A stretch of DNA of 64,000 bases from Nemertoderma westbladi. Lineage: Eukaryota; Xenacoelomorpha; Nemertodermatida; Nemertodermatidae. The notes under the pieces were generated by a model. The model worked only from the letters and a program-made list of their open reading frames with translations. It was not told the DNA's origin and ran no database searches. Positions within the stretch are counted from its first letter, which is position 1, and every line of letters starts with the position of its first letter. This document shows, piece by piece, positions 33,301-45,782 of the stretch. Location: NCBI GenBank assembly GCA_032718475.1, contig JAUCBJ010000162.1, positions 25,557 to 89,556 on the forward strand, given 5' to 3'. The translations under genes and the position numbers were made by a program.

Positions 33301-36300
33301 CCCAACTATTAGAGTGTTTGTTTTCTGTTTAGATTACTAGTTCCTGGCAACCCAACTATTAGAGTGTTTGTTTTCTGTTTAGATTACTAGTTCCTGGCAA
33401 CCCAACTATTAGAGTGTTTGTTTATTGTTTAGATTACTAGTTCGTTGCAACCCAACTATTAGAGTGTTTGTTTACTGTTTAGATTACTAGTTCCTGGCAA
33501 CCCTTCTATCGGAGTGTTTGTTTACTGTTTAGATTACTAGTTGTTGGCAACCCAATTATTAGTGTTTGTTTACTGTTTAGATTACTAGTTCCTGGCAACC
33601 CAGCTATTAGAGTGTTTGTTTATTGTTCTAGATTACTAGTTCCTGGCAACCCAACTATTAGAGTGTTTGTTTATTGTTTAGATTACTAGTTCCTGGCAAC
33701 CCAACTATTAGAGTGTTTGTTTATTGTTTAGATTACTAGTTCGTTGCAACCCAACTATTAGAGTGTTTGTTTACTGTTTAGATTACTAGTTCCTGGCAAC
33801 CCAGCTATTAGAGTGTTTGTTTATTGTTTAGATTACTAGTTCCTGGCAACCCAACTATTAGAGTGTTTGTTTATTGTTTAGATTACTAGTTCCTGGCAAC
33901 CCAGCTATTAGAGTGTTTTTTTATTGTTTATATTACTAGTTCCTGGCAACCCAACTATTAGAGTGTTTGTTTATTGTTTAGATTACTAGTTCCTGGCAAA
34001 ACAACTATTACAGTGTTTGTTTATTGTTTAGATTACTAGTTCCTGGCAACCCAACTATTAGAGTGTTTGTTTACTGTTTAGATTACTAGTTCGTTGCAAC
34101 CCAACTATTAGAGTGTTTGTTTACTGTATAGATTACTAGTTCCTGGCAACCCAACTATTAGAGTGTTTGTTTATTGTTTAGATTACTAGTTCCTGGCAAC
34201 CCTTCTATCGGAGTGTTTGTTTACTGTTTAGATTACTAGTTCTTGGCAACCCAATTATTAGTGTTTGTTTACTGTTTAGATTACTAGTTCCTGGCAACCC
34301 AGCTATTAGAGTGTTTGTTTATTGTTTAGATTACTAGTTCCTGGCAACCCAACTATTAGAGTGTTTGTTTATTGTTTAGATTACTAGTTCCTGGCAACCC
34401 AACTATTAGAGTGTTTGTTTATTGTTTAGATTACTAGTTCGTTGCAACCCAACTATTAGAGTGTTTGTTTATTGTTTAGATTACTAGTTCCTGGCAACCC
34501 AGCTATTAGAGTGTTTTTTTATTGTTTAGATTACTAGTTCCTGGCAACCCAACTATTAGAGTGTTTGTTTATTGTTTAGATTACTAGTTCGTTGCAACCC
34601 AACTATTACAGTGTTTGTTTATTGTTTAGATTACTAGTTCCTGGCAACCCAACTATTAGAGTGTTTGTTTTCTGTTTAGATTACTAGTTCCTGGCAACCC
34701 AACTATTAGAGTGTTTGTTTTCTGTTTAGATTACTAGTTCCTGGCAACCCAACTATTAGAGTGTTTGTTTATTGTTTAGATTACTAGTTCGTTGCAACCC
34801 AACTATTAGAGTGTTTGTTTACTGTTTAGATTACTAGTTCCTGGCAACCCAGCTATTAGAGTGTTTGTTTATTGTTTAGATTACTAGTTCGTTGCAACCC
34901 AACTATTAGAGTGTTTGTTTTCTGTTTAGATTACTAGTTCGTTGCAACCCAACTATTAGAGTGTTTGTTTATTGTTTAGATTACTAGTTCCTGGCAACCC
35001 AACTATTAGAGTGTTTGTTTATTGTTTAGATTACTAGTTCCTGGCAACCCAACTATTAGAGTGTTTGTTTATTGTTTAGATTACTAGTTCGTTGCAACCC
35101 AACTATTAGAGTGTTTGTTTATTGTTTAGATTACTAGTTCCTGGCAACCCAACTATTAGAGTGTTTGTTTATTGTTTAGATTACTAGTTCGTTGCAACCC
35201 AACTATTAGAGTGTTTGTTTTCTGTTTAGATTACTAGTTCGTTGCAACCCAACTATTAGAGTGTTTGTTTTCTGTTTAGATTACTAGTTCGTTGCAACCC
35301 AACTATTAGAGTGTTTGTTTTCTGTTTAGATTACTAGTTCGTTGCAACCCAACTATTAGAGTGTTTGTTTATTGTTTAGATTACTAGTTCGTTGCAACCC
35401 AACTATTAGAGTGTTTGTTTATTGTATAGATTACTAGTTCCTGGCAACCCAACTATTAGAGTGTTTGTTTTCTGTTTAGATTACTAGTTCGTTGCAACCC
35501 AACTATTAGAGTGTTTGTTTATTGTTTAGATTACTAGTTCCTGGCAACCCAACTATTAGAGTGTTTGTTTATTGTTTAGATTACTAGTTCGTTGCAACCC
35601 AACTATTAGAGTGTTTGTTTACTGTTTAGATTATTAGTTCCTGGCAACCCAGCTATTAGAGTGTTTGTTTTCTGTTTAGATTACTAGTTCCTGGCAACCC
35701 AACTATTAGAGTGTTTGTTTATTGTTTAGATTACTAGTTCCTGGCAACCCAACTATTAGAGTGTTTGTTTACTGTTTAGATTACTAGTTCGTTGCAACCC
35801 AACTATTAGAGTGTTTGTTTATTGTTTAGATTACTAGTTCCTTGCAACCCAACTATTAGAGTGTTTGTTTATTGTTTAGATTACTAGTTCCTGGCAACCT
35901 AACTATTACAGTGTTTGTTTATTGTTTAGATTACTAGTTCCTGGCAACCCAACTATTAGAGTGTTTGTTTACTGTTTAGATTACTAGTTCCTGGCAACCC
36001 AACTATTAGAGTGTTTGTTTATTGTTTAGATTACTAGTTCCTGGCAACCCTTCTATCGGAGTGTTTGTTTATTGTTTAGATTACTAGTTCCTGGTGTTTA
36101 GATTACTAGTTCCTGGCAACCCAACTATTAGAGTGTTTGTTTTCTGTAAAGATTACTAGTTCCTGGCAACCGAACTATTAGAGTGTTTGTTTACTGTTTA
36201 GATTACTAGTTCCTGGCAACCCAACTATTAGCGTGTTTGTTTATTGTTTAGATTACTAGTTCCTGGCAACCCAATTATTACAGTGTTTGTTTATTGTTTG

Positions 36301-36618
36301 GTTTACTACAGTAGTTCCTGGCAACCCAACTATTAGAGTGTTTGTTTACTGTTTAGATTACTAGTTCCTGGCAACCCTTCTATCGGAGTGTTTGTTTATT
36401 GTTTAGATTACTAGTTCCTGGCAACCCAACTATTAGAGTGTTTGTTTTCTGTTTAGATTACTAGTTCCTGGCAACCCAACTATTAGAGTGTTTGTTTATT
36501 GTTTAGATTACTAGTTCCTGGCAACCCAACTATTAGAGTGTTTGTTTATTGTTTAGATTAGTAGTTCCTGGCAACCCAAATATTAGAGTGTTTGTTTATT
36601 GTTTAGATTAGTAGTTCC
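30312..36618 (+). repeat. Array C, left block: splice-acceptor satellite of CFAP206 exon 7
   Basis: About 126 units of 50 bp. Each unit contains a pyrimidine-rich TTTGTTTATTGTTTAG acceptor followed by the first bases of exon 7 (ATTACTAGTTCCTGGCAACC). About 42 of the 50 bases derive from the exon; the exon's own TTTGTTTA has become the pyrimidine tract of the next unit. Variants: CCAACTATTAGAG and CCAGCTATTAGAG (common), AAAACAACTATTACAG, TTCGTTGCAACCC, and the exon-like CCTTCTATCGGAG. Variant order recurs every 650-700 bp, a higher-order repeat. Interrupted at 36618 by the BEL element. Confidence 0.97.
36614..36618 (+). repeat. Target-site duplication GTTCC, left
   Basis: GTTCC at 36614-36618 precedes the left LTR and is repeated at 50827-50831 after the right LTR. 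A 5-bp duplication fits a BEL/Pao integrase and shows the element jumped into a satellite unit. Confidence 0.9.
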
Positions 36619-37159
36619 TGTTAGCTTATTCAATCCCGCCAACACCCCATAAAGTTATAAGCCGATAAGCAATATTGGGAGCCACGAGATTGGGCAATTA
36701 ACCAACTCGTGCCATCCCAATAAGAGTGGGAAGGAAGCACACAATAGAGGGTCAGGGGCCAAACCCCTAACCCAGGGAGAACAAGTGGAGTGAACGGGAA
36801 TACTCCACGGGGCGCCAACAAGGGTATTAACCAATCAGAGGGGGGGAATGGCATCGATTGAGTAGCAGTAAGGCCACCGTGCAATATAACCAATAACCTA
36901 TTAATCAGTGATTCAGTTACCTCAGTGCAGCAGTGCTAGCGTAGGGTACAGTCAATTAGTTTAGTTAGGGGATCACGGGACTTTAGTTACCGTATCCCGC
37001 CTTGTACACATTATATCTATATCTATATCCTATGCCCTATTATTATTATACACCGAACTTCAGAACTCAGTTACTTTATTTCACCCTTATACACGGCGGG
37101 GACGCGTGGACTAAATTACCACATCGGATAAATCGGGATCCCTCCTGGATCCCGTCACA
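36619..37159 (+). repeat. BEL 5' LTR
   Basis: 541 bp, begins TGTTAGCTTATTC and ends CCCGTCACA, matching the 3' LTR at 50286-50826 except at about two positions (A/G near 36781, C/T near 36920). A TATATCTATATCTATATCC run at 37010-37030 could be the core promoter. No clear tRNA primer site was identified just after 37159. Confidence 0.96.
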
Positions 37160-37239
37160 GTAACTAAATCCGAGCTGCCGCCCCAGTTGAACTCTAAGAA
37201 CTACACTGCTAGCTAGCCGAACTCCACCGACAAGACGAG

Positions 37240-39630
37240 ATGAGTGAATCGGGCGAGACACCGACGCGGACCCCGGACGAAGATCAAACGATCCGCGAGG
37301 CCGCGACCAAGCGATACAGGCCCACGACGCCGGAGCCATCGATAACGGGCGAACCGGAAGTTGAGGATGAGGGGGGCCTGGAACCCGAAGTCGAGCCAAG
37401 AGAGAGAGAGAGCGAGATGGAGGGAGAAGGAGATGAGTCGACACGGAACGGAGAACGGCGCGCCGATGTCGCCGGCCAGCTACCGGCCGGGGGCGACGAG
37501 CGGCCCACCGAAACGGCGACGGTGGGGCCGACGGTGCGACGCCGGATGCAAAGAGACAGCGGAGAGATCGGTACCGATGTCGCCGGCCAGCTACAGGCCG
37601 AGGGCGACGGACGGCCCACCGGAACGGCGACGGTGGAGCCGCCGGTACGACGTCGAACCCGGAGGGACGGAGGAGAGGTCGGCGATGAGGACGTCGGGGT
37701 CTCCGAACGACTTCGACGGGCTTACATCGCGACCCGGAGACTACTAGAGAAGGCCAGAAAAGGGAAAACGGTAGACGAGGTGAGACTGAGAAAGCGACTA
37801 GGTGAGTCGGATAGACACTTTAATTATCTTATACGTTTTGGGCAAAGAGAACTAGCCGAAACGAGAGCACGTGAAATTGCCGAGGAACTGTTTAAACTAT
37901 TGGAATGTGGGAGTATGGAACCTAGCATAGCGTCAGTGTACATAGGGCCATACTTGATCGATGCCCGGGGAGTAAAACCAGTGGGTTGGAGGGGACTCGA
38001 AGGGGGCGAATCCGAGGTTAACACCGAGGATTCGGCCTCGTCGGTCGGAGAAAGCTCCGGGAAGTGGGGGAAAGTTAGTAGGTCAGGAAGGCGGGGGAAC
38101 TCCGTCGTAACCGATAAGTCTGTTACATCTTCCGCGAAAGAAAGAGCGGTGAGAAAAATAGGTGCCGCATACCGTCTCAGCATGGCAGAGCAAGGTCACA
38201 GGGAAATGGGGAAACGGCTAGAGGAGGGGAGAGAGCGGTTAGCGAGGGAAGCGGCATTGATTAGAGAAACCGGAGAGAAGGCCGAAAGGGCTTTGAAAAG
38301 CCTAAGGGAGTGTGATGAGATAGAGGAAAGGGAGTGTAGGGAGCGTGAGGCGAGAGAGGAAAGGGAACGCGAGGAGCGTGAGGCGAGAGAGGAAAGGGAA
38401 CGCAAGGAGCGTGAGGCGGAACGCAAGGAGCGTGAGGCGAGAGAGGAAAGGAAACGCGAGGAACGTGAGGCAAGGGAGGAAAGGGAACGCAAGGAGCGTG
38501 AGACGGAACGCAAGGAGTATGAAGCGAGAAGGGAAAAGGAACGCAAGGAGTATGAAGCGAGAAAGGAAAGGGAACGCAAGGAGCGCGAGGCGAGACGAAG
38601 GGAGAGCGCTAGGAGCATAGTAGAGTCGGCCAGTCGGGACACCCAGGAGTGTGAGAAGAGAATGATAGAGGCTGAAAGAGAGAACAAGAAAATAGAGAGA
38701 CTGCAGAGCGAGTTTGCGGGAAGTGAGATTAGACGGGCGCACGAGTTGCAAGTCGTGCAAGCAACGCCGTCTGAAAGCGGGGCCCGCTCGAGTATTTTTG
38801 AGGACCCGGGGGTCATAGATACATTTATTAATGCCCCACTGACAGGCACCGTACGACAGACCCAAAACTGGTGCGACCGTACGGGCGGGGGGGGTAATAA
38901 TAATAATGGTACAGTAGACGTTGTTAATATTGATAATACCGTATGGGACAACACTAATCAAACCTTTATTACAGGGAATGCTTTACATAGTGGTAGTAAT
39001 TTAAATTTAAATCAGAACGCCCCTAGTATTAATGTAGGAAATAATTCTGATATTAATGTAGCTACGCAAAATAATTCAAATAATCAAAATAATAACCCGA
39101 ATTCGAATCTACAAAATAATTTAAATAACGCAATTACGCAAAATAATTCGAATAATTTAAATAATGACCTATGCCCGAATTTACAAAATAATTCAGATAA
39201 CGTGCAGAATAATATAAATAACTTTGTTCCCAACGAACAAAATAATTCCGTTTCCAATATGGGTGTTATTAATGTAAACACGTCGGGCCTACATAACCAG
39301 GGAGCAGAGGGCCTGGTAGGCCACGTAGTTAGTAGACAGGGAGCAGAGGGCCTGGTAGGCCACGTAGTTGGTAGGGAGGGAGTAGAGGGCCTGGTAGGCC
39401 ACGCAATAGCAGAGGGAGAGGCGGGGGTGAATGGACCCGACCGCAGTAGGGTTGATGTGTCGACTAGAGAGGTATATAATAGCGGGGAGAGAGGTAGCGA
39501 GGTTAGACGTAGCGAGTGGGGGGGGGGGCTACGAGGACCCCACAACAGAGAGTTAGCGGCGAGAGGGGGGGGGGGGGGGGGGCAGGGAGTGTCCCACAGC
39601 CGTCAGCGGATAATGCGAGGGCCGAAATAG
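37240..39630 (+). CDS. BEL ORF1: coiled-coil and Asn-rich protein
   Basis: 796 codons before the gag-pol frame. Residues 1-200 are charged, with two related segments around DVAGQLPAGGDERPTETAT and DVAGQLQAEGDGRPTGTAT. About 330-490 is an Arg/Glu/Lys-rich coiled coil of repeated EREAREERERKE type. About 555-680 is Asn-rich (NNxNNxN). Then come three 17-residue repeats around GAEGLVGHVV, and a Gly-rich end. No known enzyme motif is seen. Function is not recognised; a structural or RNA-binding role is only inference. Its last 115 bp overlap the gag-pol start in another frame. Confidence 0.8.
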   Translation: MSESGETPTRTPDEDQTIREAATKRYRPTTPEPSITGEPEVEDEGGLEPEVEPRERESEMEGEGDESTRNGERRADVAGQLPAGGDERPTETATVGPTVRRRMQRDSGEIGTDVAGQLQAEGDGRPTGTATVEPPVRRRTRRDGGEVGDEDVGVSERLRRAYIATRRLLEKARKGKTVDEVRLRKRLGESDRHFNYLIRFGQRELAETRAREIAEELFKLLECGSMEPSIASVYIGPYLIDARGVKPVGWRGLEGGESEVNTEDSASSVGESSGKWGKVSRSGRRGNSVVTDKSVTSSAKERAVRKIGAAYRLSMAEQGHREMGKRLEEGRERLAREAALIRETGEKAERALKSLRECDEIEERECREREAREEREREEREAREERERKEREAERKEREAREERKREEREAREERERKERETERKEYEARREKERKEYEARKERERKEREARRRESARSIVESASRDTQECEKRMIEAERENKKIERLQSEFAGSEIRRAHELQVVQATPSESGARSSIFEDPGVIDTFINAPLTGTVRQTQNWCDRTGGGGNNNNGTVDVVNIDNTVWDNTNQTFITGNALHSGSNLNLNQNAPSINVGNNSDINVATQNNSNNQNNNPNSNLQNNLNNAITQNNSNNLNNDLCPNLQNNSDNVQNNINNFVPNEQNNSVSNMGVINVNTSGLHNQGAEGLVGHVVSRQGAEGLVGHVVGREGVEGLVGHAIAEGEAGVNGPDRSRVDVSTREVYNSGERGSEVRRSEWGGGLRGPHNRELAARGGGGGGQGVSHSRQRIMRGPK

Positions 39631-42600
39631 GTAAACCGCAACGACCGGCGACGGAAAGTAATAGGGGGATCGCGAGTATCCCCAGCGGCGTGCGACCGAG
39701 CAGAGAGAGACAGGTTGACGTCGCGAGAGGGCGGACGAAGCGTCGAGCCCGATCAGAGGAGGGAAGAAGAACAGTGGGGTTTAACCGGGAGGTCGACGAG
39801 AGATCTCGCGAGCGGGAATATTCCACTGATAGGAGACGAAAGGAAGACAGTAGTAGAAGTATCGCCGCAAACGATAGAAGAGCGAGGACGGACAGCGAGC
39901 CGTCGGTAGTCGAGATGAGAACGGAGAGTCAGTGGGGTCGGACTCCGGGAGATTGCCGTCGCCCCGGAGAGATGCGACCCGGTGAGATGCATTACACGCC
40001 GAGAGAGGGGTACACGATGTACCGGTACGAAGATGAGGACAGAAGAGAGGGGGGTCGAAGAGAAGCTTTCCGACGGAATACACCTATTGATCGAGAGTAC
40101 GGTAGCCGCGGGGAGGATTATTCGAGAAGAATAAACTTCGGTCCCGAGAGACACATGCAGACTGTAGGACATACTGTAGGCCTTACTGCACATACCATAG
40201 GCCATACTGAGAGAGGCTATATAGGCGATAGGATAGCGCGGACGACGGAATTAAACCCGGAAGTCGCGGAATACGTACCGGCGAGTAGGCCAGAAGCTGA
40301 TAGGCCTATACTGGTACCAGCACAGCAGTATGACTACAGCATGCAGGGACATAACATATACCCAGGGGAGGGGGGAATTATTGCGGATAAGTGCATGGGC
40401 CCCAACATATTAACATCAACCCCATTACCAAACATACCGGTGGGGGGGGGACAGGGTGACATTCCCCCATCGCAATATCAACAATATACCCCGATGGTAG
40501 CAAGAACAATGAGACCCTTGGACGAAAACAGATCGTGTGACACAGATATATGGAGGGGGCCGCTACCCCCAATGACATACCCAAGCCAGAGAAAGTCAAG
40601 AAATAGGACAGACGGAACGCACCAGACAGGGGAAACTATACAGCACCCGTCGAATCCATTGGAAGCGCAGGCGATAGGGATGGCCACGTTGATCGATGCT
40701 TTGAAAACGAGGATCGAGTTACCACCCGTGGAACCATTCAAGTTCGACGGGAGTAGGCCGGAAGAATATTTACAATTTCGGCGAATGTATAGTAACGAAA
40801 TACTAACAAAAAACTTGACGCAGGCGGAGTGCCTAAAGTATCTACAAGTGTACACGGGAGGCCCAGCATACGATATCGTGAGGCAATACCAAGGAATAGA
40901 GGGCGGCTTCACGACAGCATGGCGGGCACTGGATAGGGAATACGGGCACCCGGCCAAGATCATCAGGCAGACGCTGAGAGGCATAACATCGGGTGGCCTA
41001 CAGGACAACCCCGTTAGCATTAAGACGTTTGCTAACAAAGTTGAAAAGGCGCTAATCGTGCTGAAGACGCTAGACGCGCCGTACGAGCTCAATGCGTCCA
41101 ACAACATCACCACGATAGCGCAGGCACTACCGAACTGGCTGCGCAACAAGTGGAGAAAAATCGCCTTCTCCACTCGAGATAAGAAGGGTGCGGAACCAGG
41201 TTTAGAAGAAATGTCAAACTTCTTAAATTACGAGGCTGAACTAATAACGGACCCAGTCTATAGTGAAGATAGCCTGGGAAAGGGACCAAAGACGGATCAC
41301 TACAGAGCGAAACCAGAGCACAATACATCAAACGCATTGCCGAGACTCAGGCAATCATTGCCATACGCAGCGACGCAGGGGACTGCAAGTCCACAGGCAA
41401 ACGAAGATAAGACAACATCATGGAACAGACAGGGGAACAATAACAACATGAATAAACATAACCCCAGTACGTCCAGTAGGCCAAATCCAGTCAATAAGAA
41501 TAGTAGGGACTTTGGTACGAATATAACTGCGATACGCAATGCATTGTATAAAGAGGGCTACGACCCAAAGAGCAAATGCCAGTTACACGCAAATGCGCTT
41601 CATAAAACCATGAACTGCAGGTACTGGCAGGCGCTACCGAGGCAAGACCAGATAGATTACGCGTCGAGCAATAAGATATGCTCGCGATGTGTGAAGAGTG
41701 GACACAAGGCCAGGGAGTGCCAAGAGAAGCCTGTCAAGTTTGGCCAAAGGAGAGGCCAAACGATGGCAACGAGCACGGTAGGGGCGAAGAAGAGAGGCAC
41801 GGTGTTACTTGGAGTAGTACCGGTGCGAGTGATCGGGGAAGGCAATCGATCAGTAACAACACTAATGCTGGTTGATAGTGGAGCTGCCTTCACATTAGTC
41901 GAGGAATGGGTAGCCGAAGAAATAGGATTGAGAACAAGGCCAAGCAGAATGGCGGTAACAACCATCTCTAGCAAAGATGAGATCCTAGAGATGAGGACAG
42001 GACGGTGCGCAATTGCAGCAGTGGCACCAGGATGCGACTATGGGGCAACCATCGACCCCATCCAAGTAATAGAGTCAATTAACATCAATGCCAGGCGGCC
42101 AACCAACATCGAGGTCGAGCAATACAAATTCCTGGACAACATTGACTTCTCGATCCCAGACGTGGACGTTAGGAAGGTATCCATCATAGTAGGAATGGAC
42201 TGCCCGACGGCCCACGAAAGAATGCAAACGGTCTTCGGCGAAGACAAGCAGAGCGACCCGGTGGCCATATTAACACCATTCGGGTGGACGCTGAGTGGTC
42301 CAATAAAGAGTAAGATACCATTTAGGATGTCGGAGACATCAGGATGCATGTTCGCGGGAACAATGCAGGAAATGGGTGATGAGGGAGCAGAGGAGCAGCT
42401 TAAAAGACTGCTCAGACAAGACTTTGAGGGACTGAAAGAGACCGGGGTCGGGACCTCGGTAGAAGACAAACAGGCTCTACAAAGCGTGGAGGAATCGATG
42501 ACGTGTGATGAGGGGCGGTATACAATAGGAATGGTATGGAAACTACCGAAGATACCGCTACCCGATAATAGGGGGATGGTACTCACGAGACTTCGTAAGC

Positions 42601-45600
42601 TGAAACAAACACTAAAACGGAGCCCCGAGAAGAACGAGTACATTCACAAAACGATTAAGAAGTACGTCGAGAAGGGATGGGCCGTGGAGTTACCGGTCGA
42701 CGAGCCGAACACGGACAGGACATACTACCTGCCACTCCACGTAGCTTTAGACCCAAAGAAAGGTAAACTTAGGATGGTAGTCGATGCATCGGCAAAGACC
42801 GACGGAAAATGCTTAAACGATTACCTGTTGGAAGGCCCAAATATTTACAATTCGGGCATAGAGGTGTTACTTAGATTTTGAAATGGGAAACACGCCTTCA
42901 CGTGTGACATAGAAGGCATGTTCAACCAGGTCCGTGTAACGGAAGAAGATAGTGACAGTCAACGCTTCTTATGGTATAACGGCGAAGAAGAACCGCCGAT
43001 AATACCAGCGTATAAGATGGTAGTACAAAACATGGGGGCCAAGTCGTCCTCATTTACGACGACTATGGCAGTGAGAGACACGGTAAAGGGCAAGGAAGAT
43101 AGATACAGCAGTAGGGCCGTCGATATGATCCGACGCGGCTTCTACGTAGACGACGGTATGGAGTCTGGAGATACGGTTGAGGAGATACTGGAAACAGGGC
43201 GCGAGGTTCGCGACATCCTGAAAGGATCCGGCTTCAACCTGACCAAATTCCAATCCAGTTCAGAAGAATTTATCAAGGCAATAGAGGACAAGAAACCGGA
43301 ATCGACCATGGACAACCCTACAACAGCCAAAGGACAGGACATGGCGAATAAGAGAACACAATCGCAGCAAAAGGCATTGGGAATCGTGTGGGATAGAGGA
43401 ACAGACGAACTGAAGTATCAGCTGAGCCAAGAGGGCGCAGACACCCATACGAAGAGGGGTTATGTATCGTATATAGCAAGGATATACGATCCCCTAGGCC
43501 TAGCATCCCCATTACTAGTCACGGGGAAACAGATACTCAAGAGAGTATATAAATTGAAGGATGAGTGGGACGTAGAGGTACCAGAGGACATCAAGAAACA
43601 GTGGAGCAAATGGACAGGAGACTTGGAAAGGATGGGAACATACAACATGCCGCGAGTGTATTTTCCGGACGGGAACATGACAAGTCTGGACCTACATATG
43701 TTCTCCGACGCGTCGTTAGAGGCATACGGAGCGGCACTCTATTTAGTACAACGAGAGGGGGCTCACAAGCCCAGACTAGCCTTTAGCAAAGCTAAGTCAA
43801 CGCCGCCAGATTCAGCATCTGTTCCCAAGTTAGAATTGACAGCTGCGAGACTAGGAGTTAGAGCCACAGCCTACCTAGTGGATACAATTCCCAACATAGT
43901 GGAGACACACTACTGGACGGATTCCATGGTAGTGCTTGGTTGGCTACACAACGAAAAGACGAGATACCCAATATTCGTCGCGAATAGAGTGGACGAAATA
44001 AGGGCGAGCACAGAACTGGAAAGGTGGCACTACTGCCCAACAGACGAGAACCCAGCGGACTTGCTGTCGAGGGGCGTGGAACGCCACACTTTCTTAAAGA
44101 AGGAAGCATTGTGGCAACATGGGCCACAATCTCTAAGTGATAGGGAGGCCTGGCCGCCGATGAGGAAGGTGGACCCGGGCTCGGAACCAATATCAGAGGG
44201 AGAAGAGGGAGACTCAGAGGGAGAAGAGATATACTCCCAGATGGTGAGGGAGATTAGGGACGTGCAACCAAAGCAAGAACTACGCGATAACCCGACGGAC
44301 AAACTCCTCAGTTACAGTTCTAGTTGGTACAAGACCAAGAAATTAGTGGCGTACTGGAGAGCTTTCGGGAATTTCCTCGCGGGAGTTAATAAGGAGAAGA
44401 AAACCAGGGAAACCATAGATCTGGAAGGAGCGGCCAAGGCAATAATCCGCTATGAACAACGAAAGAACTACGGCGACGAGGTGGAACGCGTCGGCAACCA
44501 ACAGCACCTCCGACGGGACAGCGAGTTGATTACGCTGTTGCCACAATTCAACGACGATGGGATTCTAGTAATGAATTCTAGGGTGGGATATAACAACAGC
44601 ATAGTCGTGCCACCGAAACCCATCATCATTCCCACAGGATCGCCTATAGTCCACCAGATCATATGGGACTCCCACAAATCGATACTGCATGGGGGCACCA
44701 ACCGAACCCTCACAGAGATAAGGAGGACCTATTGGGTCAAACAACTAAGGAAGAAGATTAAAGCGGTAGTGGGGCAGTGCCAGACCTGCCGACGAGCGAA
44801 GAAGGAACGAGCCGTACAGGAGATGGCGCCACTACCGGCGAGTAGGGTAAGACAGCACGACCCGCCATTTACGCATTGCGGTGTGGACATGTTCGGGCCG
44901 ATAAAGATCAAGGTGATGCGACACACGGAGAAACGCTACGGTATTATCTTCGTATGCAACAATACACGGGCGGTAGGGATAGAACTCGCCCAAGATGCAA
45001 CCGCATCAGCATTCATTAACGCCTTAGAAAGGTTTAGGGACCGCAAAGGTGGGACGATCGCAGTGATATACAGCGACAACGGCACCAACTTTGTGGGCGC
45101 AGAGAGTGAGATGGCAGAGGCCTTGGACATCTTAGAAGGAGAAGAAGTCAGGGCGGCCATGAGAAGACGACAAGTAAAGTGGGAGAGAAGGACGCCGTAT
45201 GCACCACATACACTAGGATGCGTCGAGAGACTGGTGGGCAGTTCAAAGCGTCTAATGACGAAGTTAATGAACACCCACATGGTCACTGAAGACGTCTTAC
45301 GGACAGTACTTGCGAAGTGCGAGGGGATCATTAATAGCAGACCGCTATACCCGGAGAATGATGACCCTGAGTCATTAGACGTGCTGACGCCTAGCCATTT
45401 CCTGATGGAAAGGCCAGCGACCATCGATATGCGGGGTGTAGACCCAGATGACATACACTCCCGCCAAAGTTGGAAAGTCGCTAAAGCAATAAGCGCAGAG
45501 TATTGGAGGAGGTGGGTCGAGGAATACCTACCCACGCTCCATAAGCGAAGCAAGTGGAGGAAGCCGAACAGGGAGTTAAGAGAGGGAGATCTCGTAATCG

Positions 45601-45782
45601 TCACGGATGATACTATCATCAACAACCAGTGGCGGTTGGCGAGAGTCGTAGGCACCTACTCCGACGAGGACGGAAGAGTCCGATCGGTAGAAGTGCGGAT
45701 AGGTGGAAAGATAGGTGCGAAAGACAGAAAAACCTACAGGAGAGCAGTAGGTAAATGCTGTCTTCTAGAAGGGGCACCTTAA
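39516..45782 (+). CDS. BEL gag-pol frame, interrupted by one UGA
   Basis: One frame of about 2,088 codons, with a UGA at 42879-42881 (codon 1122). Domains in order: disordered Arg/Glu-rich N-terminus (about 1-390); DUF1759-type gag (about 400-570); zinc knuckle CSRCVKSGHKAREC (about 722-735); aspartic protease with DSGA (about 786); reverse transcriptase from about 1035, with catalytic YVDD at 43143-43154; RNase H (FSDAS near 43700 to about 44080); HHCC zinc finger (CQTC near 44778); integrase core with D (GVDMFG), D (YSDNGTNF) and E (CVERL); DUF5641-type C-terminus (about 45390-45780). The UGA lies between the two halves of the RT, so a complete polymerase would need readthrough or this copy is dead. 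Confidence 0.93.

Noticed and set aside
36630-36893. 87-codon antisense frame in the LTR (also at 50297-50560)
   Set aside because: Lies wholly in the LTR and is duplicated with it; no protein features.
38196-38954. Ser/Leu/Arg-rich antisense frames opposite BEL ORF1
   Set aside because: Shadow of the Arg/Glu-rich coiled-coil coding strand.
44936-45655. 239-codon antisense frame opposite the integrase
   Set aside because: The plus strand carries clear integrase and C-terminal motifs; the antisense frame has none.
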